Of a stretch of 11,588 bases of DNA, positions 6,140-11,588 are shown piece after piece (the first letter of the stretch is position 1; each line of letters begins with the position of its first letter). The stretch covers positions 1 through 11,588 of the forward strand of contig DATFLK010000075.1 of the NCBI GenBank assembly GCA_035267815.1, in the 5' to 3' direction. The DNA is from DATFLK01 sp035267815. Lineage in GTDB: Bacteria; Pseudomonadota; Zetaproteobacteria; Mariprofundales; Mariprofundaceae. The notes beneath the pieces are model-generated. The model was not told where the DNA came from. It worked only from the letters and a program-made list of their open reading frames with translations, and did not search any database. Made by a program: the position numbers and the translations under genes.

Positions 6140-7045
6140 CTAGCGCCGTGCCGACCCGGTATCGCTGTCGCCATAGACCGGCACCGTGCTGGGCGGCTCC
6201 GGCGCCGGTTCAACACGCTCTCGGGCGACCATAACACCGGCCGCGATAATGATGGCGGCGGCCAGCAACCCCGTCGCATCCGGCACTTCGCCCCAGCCGA
6301 GATAACCGATGACCGCCGCAAAGACGAGGCTGGCATACCCCATCGGGGAAACCTGCGAGGCGGGCGCCAGCCGGTAGGCCCGCGTCAGGCCGAGCTGGCC
6401 CATGCTGCCAAACAATCCCATGATCACGACCCATCCCCATTCCGGACCCGTCGGCCACTGGAATACCAGGAGCATCGGCACAGCCGAAATGACGCTGGCC
6501 AGCAGGGCGAACCAGACGACGATGCGCATGCCGGGCTCGGTGCCCGACAGCCTTTTGACCGTGGTCAGTGCCAGCCCGGCCAGCAGACCGGAACCGAGGC
6601 CGACCAGACCCGGCAGCGAAAAGAGGTGCGAGGAGGGATGGAACAGCAACACCACACCGGCGAGCCCCATCGCTAGCGCCCGGCGACGCGGCAGGGTCCA
6701 CGACTCCTTCAGCCAGAATACGGCAAACAGCGTGATGAAAAGCGGCGAGGTGTAGTTCAGGAGCAGGGCATCGGCCAGCGGAAGATGCGCCAGTGCATAG
6801 AAGTAGAGATACATGGCGCCGAGCCCGGCACCGGCCCGTAGCAGATGCCAGCGAAAGCGTTCGGTGCGCAGACTGACCCGGCTCCGGAGCATCAGCGGCA
6901 GCAGGAACAGCAGTGCAATGAAGTTGCGGAAGAAGACCACCTCACCCTGTGGCAGATCCTGGCTGATGACGCGCACGCAGGCGGCCATACCGGCGAAGGA
7001 GGCGGCCGAAAGCAGCGCGAATCCCGCCCATGAGAAGCGTTTCAT
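6140..7045 (-). CDS. EamA/DMT-superfamily membrane transporter
   Basis: The 301-residue integral membrane protein has about ten hydrophobic helices arranged as two EamA repeats (about 6-136 and 145-274). Typical features are a first helix of the type ALLSAASFAGM, the segment QGEVVFFRNFIALLFLLP (33-50) and the repeat ends ADALLLNYTSPLFITLFA (91-108) and SPMGYASLVFAAVIGYLGWGE (233-253). Members of this drug/metabolite superfamily export amino acids, purines or other small molecules, or import some metabolites. The substrate cannot be told from sequence. The tail (275-301) is Pro/Glu-rich and cytoplasmic. The start at 7045 gives a proper first helix (MKRFSWAGF), but no clear Shine-Dalgarno sequence precedes it. 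The gene is 30 bases downstream of lspA and is probably the last gene of the ribF-ileS-lspA transcript. In E. coli this place is taken by fkpB and ispH. Confidence 0.88.
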   Translation of the reverse strand: MKRFSWAGFALLSAASFAGMAACVRVISQDLPQGEVVFFRNFIALLFLLPLMLRSRVSLRTERFRWHLLRAGAGLGAMYLYFYALAHLPLADALLLNYTSPLFITLFAVFWLKESWTLPRRRALAMGLAGVVLLFHPSSHLFSLPGLVGLGSGLLAGLALTTVKRLSGTEPGMRIVVWFALLASVISAVPMLLVFQWPTGPEWGWVVIMGLFGSMGQLGLTRAYRLAPASQVSPMGYASLVFAAVIGYLGWGEVPDATGLLAAAIIIAAGVMVARERVEPAPEPPSTVPVYGDSDTGSARR

Positions 7046-7075
7046 CCGGTTCAGCAGGATACGGGCTGGCCCCGT

Positions 7076-7558
7076 CTATTGCCCTTTTCGGAAACTGACG
7101 AACAGTAGCAGCACGACCGCGACGGTAATGCAGGAGTCAGCAATGTTGAAGGTGGGCCAGTGGTACTCGGTACCGTTCCAGCGGATGTAAACATCGAGAA
7201 AATCGACCACATAGCCGTAGTAAAGCCGATCCCAGATGTTGCCGGCCGCCCCGGCCATGATCATGACCAGTAGCCACGGCACGATGCCGGTGTCACGCCG
7301 CTCGCGCAGCCACCAGACGAAGACGGCTGCGGCGATGCCGATGGTGACCCCGAGAAGCAGGTTCTCCCGCCACGGATTGCTCCAGTGGGCGAACATCGAG
7401 AAGGCGACGCCAAAGTTATGCGCCTTGATGATGCTGAAGAAGCCGTCGATTACCTTCAGGTGATAGAAGGGGAGCTGCTGCTCGATCCACCACTTGCTGG
7501 CCTGATCCGCCGCCAGCAGCAGTGCAAACAACCCGATCTGCCTCCAGGTACGGTTCAC
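7076..7558 (-). CDS. lspA: LspA, lipoprotein signal peptidase (signal peptidase II)
   Basis: LspA cleaves the signal peptide of diacylglyceryl-modified prolipoproteins in the inner membrane. The 160-residue product (E. coli LspA has 164) shows four hydrophobic helices, the conserved DQASKWW near the N-terminus (18-24), the segment HNFGVAFSMF (47-56), and GNIWDRL (106-112). The catalytic aspartates are Asp119 in VVDFLD and Asp141 in FNIADS. The frame is open further upstream inside ileS, but the start is placed at the GTG at 7558. This gives the usual family N-terminus (MNRTWRQIGLF) and overlaps the ileS stop as GTGA, a layout typical of translational coupling. No strong independent Shine-Dalgarno sequence is visible. 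The position directly after ileS is conserved in many proteobacteria. Confidence 0.97.
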   Translation of the reverse strand: MNRTWRQIGLFALLLAADQASKWWIEQQLPFYHLKVIDGFFSIIKAHNFGVAFSMFAHWSNPWRENLLLGVTIGIAAAVFVWWLRERRDTGIVPWLLVMIMAGAAGNIWDRLYYGYVVDFLDVYIRWNGTEYHWPTFNIADSCITVAVVLLLFVSFRKGQ

Positions 7559-10335
7559 GCGCCGGCCACCACCCCGAAGCAGCGCGAGCAGAGCGCATCG
7601 TGCACGGCATGATCCGGCTCTGCAGGCTGCCCGACATTCCAGCAACGCGGACACTTCACGCCCTCGGCCGGTGACACACTCAACGCATCGCCTTCACGCA
7701 CATCGGCAACGATGAAGAGTTGCTCCCAGGGCTCGCCGAAGGCATCGGACTTGAGCGCCGACAGGCCGGGCACGATCACACCGGCCGCGATGGAGGAGCC
7801 GACCACCTTCTCCTTCTTGGCCTGATCCAGTGCCGTATTGACCTGCTCGCGCAGCGCGAAGAAGGCCTCCCAGGCCGCATCGTCCACATCGATGTCATCG
7901 AGATCGACAAACGCCTGAAGATGGATGCTCTCCGTTTCAGACGCGGGCAGGAACTGCCACGCCTCCTCGGCCGTGAACGGCAGGATCGGTGCGATCAGAC
8001 GGATCAGCGTATCGGCCAGGTCGTAGAGTGTGGCACGGGCCGAACGGCGGCGATGCGAATCGGTTGCATCGCAGTAGACGCGATCCTTGATCACGTCGAG
8101 ATAGAAGCCGCCCAGCTCGACCGCGCAGAAATGGTGCACAAGCTGGTGGATACGGTGAAAACGGTAGCTCTCGTACCCTTCGCGCACCTCGCGGTTAACC
8201 CGGGCCAACTGATGCATCGTCCACCGGTCCAACTTGGTGCGCTCGGCAAGCGGCACGCCGTCCGTTGCCGGGTCAAAGCCGTCGATAGTGCCGAGGATGA
8301 AGCGGATAGTGTTGCGGATGCGCCGGTAGGATTCCGCCAACTGTTTCAGGATATCGTTGGAGATGCTGATATCGGCCGAATAGTCGCTGGAGGCGACCCA
8401 CAGGCGCAGGATATCCGCGCCCATCTGTTCCATGATCGTCTGCGGCGCGATCGTGTTGCCCTTCGACTTCGACATCTTGTTGCCCTTGGCATCGAACACG
8501 AAGCCGTGCGTCAGAACCCCCTTGAAAGGAGCCACACCTCGCGTGCCGATACTCTCGAGCAGCGAGGACTGAAACCAGCCACGATGCTGGTCGGAACCCT
8601 CCAGGTAGAGATCGGCCGGCGTAGCAAGCTCCTCGCGCTGCTCCAGCACGCAGGCGTGGGTGGAGCCGGAATCGAACCAGACATCGAGGATGTCGGTCTC
8701 CTTGGCGAACTCGCTGCCGCCGCAATCGGGGCAGGTTACACCGGACGGCAGGAAGGCGGAGGTATCCTCGGTAAACCAAACATCGGCGCCGCCTGCCTCG
8801 ACGGCACTGGCCACCGTCTCGACCACCTCGGGCGTGGTCACCGCATGCGAACCGCAATCCTCGCAGCGGATCACCGTGATCGGTACACCCCAATTCCTTT
8901 GACGGGAGACGCACCAGTCCGGCCGCTGCTCGACCATGCCCCGGATACGCTTCTCGCCCCACTCCGGCGTCCATTTTGTCTCGCCGATCGCCTTGAGCGC
9001 CTTGGCGCGGAGATCGTTCTGTTCCATCGAGATAAACCACTGCGGCGTGGCGCGGAAGATCAGCGGCTTATGACAGCGCCAGCAGTGTGGGTAGGCGTGG
9101 CTGATCCTGCTGGTCTGCAGCAATGCGCCGCAGCTCTGCAGATGGTCGATAACGATGGCGTTGGCCTTATAGACATGGTGGCCGGCCACCACCGGCGTGC
9201 CCTCGACGAAAAGACCTCTGTCGTCGACCGGATTGTACGCCTGCAGGCCGTAGGTGCGGCCGATCTCGTAGTCCTCCTGACCGTGGCCGGGGGCAGTGTG
9301 CACGCTGCCGGTTCCGGCATCGAGCGTGACATGGTCGCCGACGAGGATCGGCGCATCCTGATCGAGATAGGGGTGGCGGAAACGGCGATTCTCCAGATCC
9401 TTGCCGCGGAAACGCCCGGTCACCTCACCGGCGACACCGATCTCGGCCAGCACCGATTCACGCAGCTCCTCGGCGAGGATCAGCACCTCGCCCGTCTCCA
9501 GGTTGGCGTTGTCGCCCGTATCGGTGATTTTGACGGCCGCATACTCAATCTCCGGCCCCATGGAGATGGCGAGATTGGCGGGGATCGTCCACGGCGTGGT
9601 CGTCCAGATCACTGCCGACACCTTGCCGGTCAGGGATGGACCGACATCGCTCAAATCCTCGGCGGCGGCGAACTTCACGTAGATCGAGTGCGAGGTGTGA
9701 TCCTCGTACTCCACCTCGGCCTCGGCCAGCGCCGTAGCGCAGGAGACGCACCAGTGTACCGGCTTGGCGCCCTTGTATAGCCCGCCGTTCTCAAGAAAGC
9801 GGCCGATCTCGCGCACCGTATTCGCCTCGAACTTGTAGTCCATCGTCACATACGGGTTGTCCCAGTCACCGGTGATGCCGAGGCGCTTGAACTCCTCGCG
9901 CTGGATATCGATCTGCCCCTTGGCGTAGGTACGGCACTCCTTGCGAAACTCGTCGGCCGAGATCTCCTCCTTGGCGCGCTTCTGCTTCTTGAACTGCTCC
10001 TCAACCTTCAGCTCGATCGGTAGGCCATGACAATCCCAGCCCGGAACGTACGGCGCATCGAAGCCCATCATCGTGCGCGAACGTACGACGATATCCTTGA
10101 GCACCTTGTTGACGGCATGGCCAGTATGGATGTTGCCGTTGGCATACGGCGGACCATCGTGCAGCACGAACTTCTCTGCGCCTTTGCGTTTCGCACGCAT
10201 CTGTCCGTAGAGGTCGCCCGCCTCCCACTGCTTCAGGCGTTCCGGCTCCGCCTTCGGCAGGTTGCCGCGCATCGGGAAATCGGTCTTCGGAAGAAAGACG
10301 GTCGATTTATAGTCGAAAGGGTCCTGTTCGGCCAA
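7555..10335 (-). CDS. ileS: IleS, isoleucyl-tRNA synthetase
   Basis: IleRS charges tRNA-Ile with isoleucine in the cytosol. The 926-residue protein has the complete class Ia layout. The Rossmann fold carries the signature GPPYANGNIHTGH (61-73), in which HIGH is replaced by HTGH, and WDCHGLPIE (100-108). The editing domain contains WTTTPWTIPAN (244-254) and TGSVHTAPGHGQEDY (342-356). The second half of the active site has LEGSDQHRGWFQSS (578-591) and KMSKS (620-624). An anticodon-binding helical domain follows. The C-terminal zinc finger has Cys895, 898, 916 and 919 (CPRC and CSRC). The start is a TTG at 10335, backed by AGGAG (10343-10347) seven bases upstream; the N-terminus DPFDYKSTVFLPKTDFPMRGNL matches the family. 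The gene ends in GTGA shared with lspA. A 200-base leader with three hairpins separates it from ribF; AATAAT (10365-10370, minus) could be a -10, but no -35 stands out. Confidence 0.97.
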   Translation of the reverse strand: MAEQDPFDYKSTVFLPKTDFPMRGNLPKAEPERLKQWEAGDLYGQMRAKRKGAEKFVLHDGPPYANGNIHTGHAVNKVLKDIVVRSRTMMGFDAPYVPGWDCHGLPIELKVEEQFKKQKRAKEEISADEFRKECRTYAKGQIDIQREEFKRLGITGDWDNPYVTMDYKFEANTVREIGRFLENGGLYKGAKPVHWCVSCATALAEAEVEYEDHTSHSIYVKFAAAEDLSDVGPSLTGKVSAVIWTTTPWTIPANLAISMGPEIEYAAVKITDTGDNANLETGEVLILAEELRESVLAEIGVAGEVTGRFRGKDLENRRFRHPYLDQDAPILVGDHVTLDAGTGSVHTAPGHGQEDYEIGRTYGLQAYNPVDDRGLFVEGTPVVAGHHVYKANAIVIDHLQSCGALLQTSRISHAYPHCWRCHKPLIFRATPQWFISMEQNDLRAKALKAIGETKWTPEWGEKRIRGMVEQRPDWCVSRQRNWGVPITVIRCEDCGSHAVTTPEVVETVASAVEAGGADVWFTEDTSAFLPSGVTCPDCGGSEFAKETDILDVWFDSGSTHACVLEQREELATPADLYLEGSDQHRGWFQSSLLESIGTRGVAPFKGVLTHGFVFDAKGNKMSKSKGNTIAPQTIMEQMGADILRLWVASSDYSADISISNDILKQLAESYRRIRNTIRFILGTIDGFDPATDGVPLAERTKLDRWTMHQLARVNREVREGYESYRFHRIHQLVHHFCAVELGGFYLDVIKDRVYCDATDSHRRRSARATLYDLADTLIRLIAPILPFTAEEAWQFLPASETESIHLQAFVDLDDIDVDDAAWEAFFALREQVNTALDQAKKEKVVGSSIAAGVIVPGLSALKSDAFGEPWEQLFIVADVREGDALSVSPAEGVKCPRCWNVGQPAEPDHAVHDALCSRCFGVVAGA

Positions 10336-10393
10336 AACAACGCTCCTGGTTTATGGAGATGCTAATTATTGGCTTCCTGCCAAGAATCAGCCC

Positions 10394-10423
10394 GCAGCGA
10401 CAAAAGCGCGGTTTTTCAGCTGC
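10394..10423 (-). other. ileS leader hairpin 3 (proximal)
   Basis: GCAGC (10394-10398) pairs with GCTGC (10419-10423), enclosing a second short stem AAAA/TTTT (10402-10405 with 10412-10415) around a six-base GC-rich loop. It is the last and weakest of three hairpins in the ribF-ileS spacer. There is no terminator T-run after it in the ileS direction. Confidence 0.35.
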
Positions 10424-10426
10424 TTA

Positions 10427-10454
10427 CAAGTCGGGCACTTACGTTCCCGACTTG
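10427..10454 (-). other. ileS leader hairpin 2 (middle)
   Basis: A perfect nine-base inverted repeat, CAAGTCGGG (10427-10435) and CCCGACTTG (10446-10454), encloses a ten-base loop. It has no following T-run on the minus strand. It is only three bases from hairpin 3. Confidence 0.55.
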
Positions 10455-10473
10455 GCGAACCATCCATGGCTCG

Positions 10474-10506
10474 CATGAAAGCCCCGAAGGGTTCGGTGCT
10501 TTCATG
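10474..10506 (-). other. ileS leader hairpin 1 (distal, long stem)
   Basis: CATGAAAGC (10474-10482) pairs with GCTTTCATG (10498-10506). After a single mismatch the stem continues as CCGAA/TTCGG (10484-10488 with 10492-10496) around a three-base loop. That makes 14 paired bases in a 33-base element. Further out, ACCAT (10459-10463) can pair with ATGGT (10512-10516), enlarging the structure. No T-run follows in the direction of transcription, so it is not a standard ribF terminator. Confidence 0.55.
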
Positions 10507-10535
10507 GCTAAATGGTGCGAAGGGTAGGGAAAAAA

Positions 10536-11474
10536 TTAGCCCTTGTCGCGCCGTGCGAGGATTTCCCGGGCCACCTCACAGTCGATGGCGATCTGCCGGG
10601 CCAGCTCCTCGGCCCCCCTGAAGGCGCGATCCTCGCGCACACGCTCGACAAAGGTGACGCTCAGCCGCTTCTTGTACAAGTCGGGATTGTCGTCGAACAG
10701 GTGCGTCTCCAGCAGCAGAGTGCGCCCGCGGAACGTGGGCCGGTAACCAAAATAGGCGGCTCCGTCCCACTGTTTCCCCTCGCTGGTGGCACGCACCGCA
10801 TAGATGCCCACCGGCGGATGCGCCAGATCCTTGACGTCCAGGTTGGCGGTCGGGAAGCCGAGCTCGCGCCCGCGTGCATCGCCCCGACCGACATGCCCGG
10901 AGATGGAGTAGGGACGGCCCAGCAGCCGTTCCACCAGATCGAAATCGGCCGCCTCGATAGCCGAACGGATGCGGCTGGAGGAGACGACCGCACCCTCCAT
11001 CTCGAAGGCCGTCGCCTCGCTGACCGTAAATCCCGCCTCATCGCCCAGGTTGCGCAGTGTGGCGGCATGCCCGGCACGGTTATGGCCGAAGGCGAAATCG
11101 TAGCCGACATGCATGTGGCGAAAGCGGAGCGAATCGTGTAGGCGGCGCACGAAATCCTCCGGTGTCCAGCACGCCAGCTTTCGGTTGAAGTGCAGCAGCA
11201 GCACGGCATCGATGCCCGCATCGCCGAGCCGCTCCAGCCGTTCGTGCAGATGACAGAGGCGTCGGGGCGCCTCGTCCGGAAAGAGCACGGCGCGCGGATG
11301 CGGCTCGAAGGTCACGGCGATGGCCGGCCCACCGACGCGATGCGCATGCGCCTTGAGTTCGTTCACCACCTGCTGATGCCCCATATGCACGCCATCGAAG
11401 TTGCCGATGGTCACCGCGCCGTGATGAAACGAGGCGGCCCGTGCCGTCGCCTCCCATGTCCTCAGAATCTCCAT
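10536..11474 (-). CDS. ribF: RibF, bifunctional riboflavin kinase / FMN adenylyltransferase (FAD synthetase)
   Basis: RibF phosphorylates riboflavin to FMN and adenylates FMN to FAD in the cytosol. The 312-residue product matches the usual length (E. coli RibF has 313). The N-terminal nucleotidyltransferase domain has GNFDGVHMGHQQ (24-35, with an HxGH-type motif), FEPHP (56-60), VGYDFAFGHNRAG (123-135) and SSSRIR (165-170). The C-terminal kinase domain has GRGDARGRELGFPTANL (196-212, the PTAN Mg-ATP motif), GIYAVRA (223-229), the FGYRPTF loop (242-248) and Glu256 in LLLETHLFDDNPDLY, the expected catalytic base. The ATG at 11474 is chosen because the family core begins soon after; the Shine-Dalgarno sequence is weak. 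The gene heads the ribF-ileS-lspA order common in proteobacteria. A small perfect palindrome lies in its leader. Confidence 0.96.
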   Translation of the reverse strand: MEILRTWEATARAASFHHGAVTIGNFDGVHMGHQQVVNELKAHAHRVGGPAIAVTFEPHPRAVLFPDEAPRRLCHLHERLERLGDAGIDAVLLLHFNRKLACWTPEDFVRRLHDSLRFRHMHVGYDFAFGHNRAGHAATLRNLGDEAGFTVSEATAFEMEGAVVSSSRIRSAIEAADFDLVERLLGRPYSISGHVGRGDARGRELGFPTANLDVKDLAHPPVGIYAVRATSEGKQWDGAAYFGYRPTFRGRTLLLETHLFDDNPDLYKKRLSVTFVERVREDRAFRGAEELARQIAIDCEVAREILARRDKG

Positions 11475-11487
11475 GGCCGCAGCCTAG

Positions 11488-11502
11488 CCCGGATGTTCCG
11501 GG
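11488..11502 (-). other. Short perfect inverted repeat in the ribF leader
   Basis: CCCGGA-TGT-TCCGGG (plus-strand reading) is a six-base perfect stem with a three-base loop, 14 bases upstream of the ribF ATG. It does not resemble an FMN riboswitch, which is far longer. It may influence ribF translation or be incidental. Confidence 0.25.
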
Positions 11503-11523
11503 AGATCACGGACGGAAAGCAGC

Positions 11524-11552
11524 TTGGCCCGGCGCGCCTTGCGGCCTATGCT
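11524..11552 (+). promoter_or_regulatory. Candidate sigma-70 promoter for a plus-strand gene at the right edge
   Basis: TTGGCC (11524-11529) and TATGCT (11547-11552) each match the consensus at four of six bases and are separated by exactly 17 bases. A start near 11559 would give a leader of about 26 bases that includes AAGGGAGG (11567-11574). The agreement of promoter, Shine-Dalgarno sequence and ATG makes it credible, but each part alone is modest. Confidence 0.4.
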
Positions 11553-11584
11553 TGATGGAACGTCACAAGGGAGGTTGCGGAGCC

Positions 11585-11588
11585 ATGA
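11585..11588 (+). CDS. First codon of a probable plus-strand gene, cut by window edge
   Basis: An ATG at 11585 has the strong Shine-Dalgarno sequence AAGGGAGG (11567-11574) ten bases upstream and a candidate promoter before it. It would diverge from ribF. Only the first codon and one base of the second are visible, so nothing can be said about the product. The second codon begins with A, so the protein does not start Met-Ala. This argues against ribosomal protein S20 (rpsT), which is the divergent neighbour of ribF in E. coli. Confidence 0.4.

Noticed and set aside
7720..9780. A 686-codon open frame on the plus strand opposite ileS
   Set aside because: It is the antisense shadow of a GC-rich gene. 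It is rich in Arg, His, Asp and Leu, shows no recognisable domain, and ileS is unmistakable on the other strand.
10336..10392. An isoleucine-rich leader-peptide attenuator before ileS (ATA ATT AGC ATC TCC ATA on the minus strand)
   Set aside because: The frame containing these Ile codons has no ATG, GTG or TTG start after its upstream stop, it runs into the ileS start, and no terminator/antiterminator pair is visible.
10416..10505. A 29-codon minus-strand ORF across leader hairpins 1 and 2, and a roughly 50-codon plus-strand ORF starting at 10466
   Set aside because: Neither has a Shine-Dalgarno sequence or a recognisable product. Both are explained by the inverted repeats.
10394..10519. Integron attC site, tRNA, T-box or guanidine-II riboswitch in the ribF-ileS spacer
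   Set aside because: No attC core motifs, no cloverleaf with a T-arm, no T-box sequence, and the loops lack the ACGR tetraloop expected for guanidine-II.

Overview
This is a GC-rich, densely coded chromosomal segment from a Gram-negative bacterium, most likely a proteobacterium. Three things support this. The genes ribF, ileS and lspA are consecutive, as in beta-, gamma- and zetaproteobacteria. An M16 peptidase has a signal peptide. An SPOR-domain envelope protein and HtpX are also present. I cannot resolve the class from sequence alone. Every gene identified is a chromosomal housekeeping gene. I see no insertion sequence, prophage, CRISPR array, tRNA or rRNA, and no gene-free stretch longer than 300 bases; the longest is 200 bases, between ribF and ileS.

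Left part (1-3598, all minus strand). Read in transcription order, this holds htpX (membrane zinc protease), an SPOR-domain membrane protein with a very long acidic cytoplasmic half, a stand-alone CinA N-terminal-type (molybdopterin-binding fold) protein, and the first 82 codons of an exported M16 zinc peptidase whose gene leaves the window.

Centre (3599-6115). A 96-base divergent region separates htpX from lon, the ATP-dependent protease. It carries two back-to-back heat-shock-like (sigma-32) promoter candidates whose -35 boxes form one small palindrome. The lon promoter lies so close to the best ATG that the mRNA would be leaderless. The M16 gene shows the same layout: CTTGAAA, 29 bases, then an ATG without a Shine-Dalgarno sequence. 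Three proteases (HtpX, Lon, M16) each preceded by CTTGAA suggest a small heat-shock or protein quality-control group.

Right part (6140-11474, minus strand). Read in transcription order, this is ribF (FAD synthetase), a 200-base spacer with three consecutive hairpins, ileS (isoleucyl-tRNA synthetase, TTG start, HTGH instead of HIGH), lspA (signal peptidase II, overlapping ileS by four bases) and an EamA/DMT-family transporter. The transporter converges on lon with a 24-base gap.

The extreme right edge (11585) carries a promoter, a Shine-Dalgarno sequence and the first codon of a probable plus-strand gene diverging from ribF.

I found no clearly new enzymatic system. The most notable observations are regulatory: the shared heat-shock promoter core, the leaderless protease starts, the structured ileS leader, and a 30-base concentric dyad upstream of the SPOR gene.
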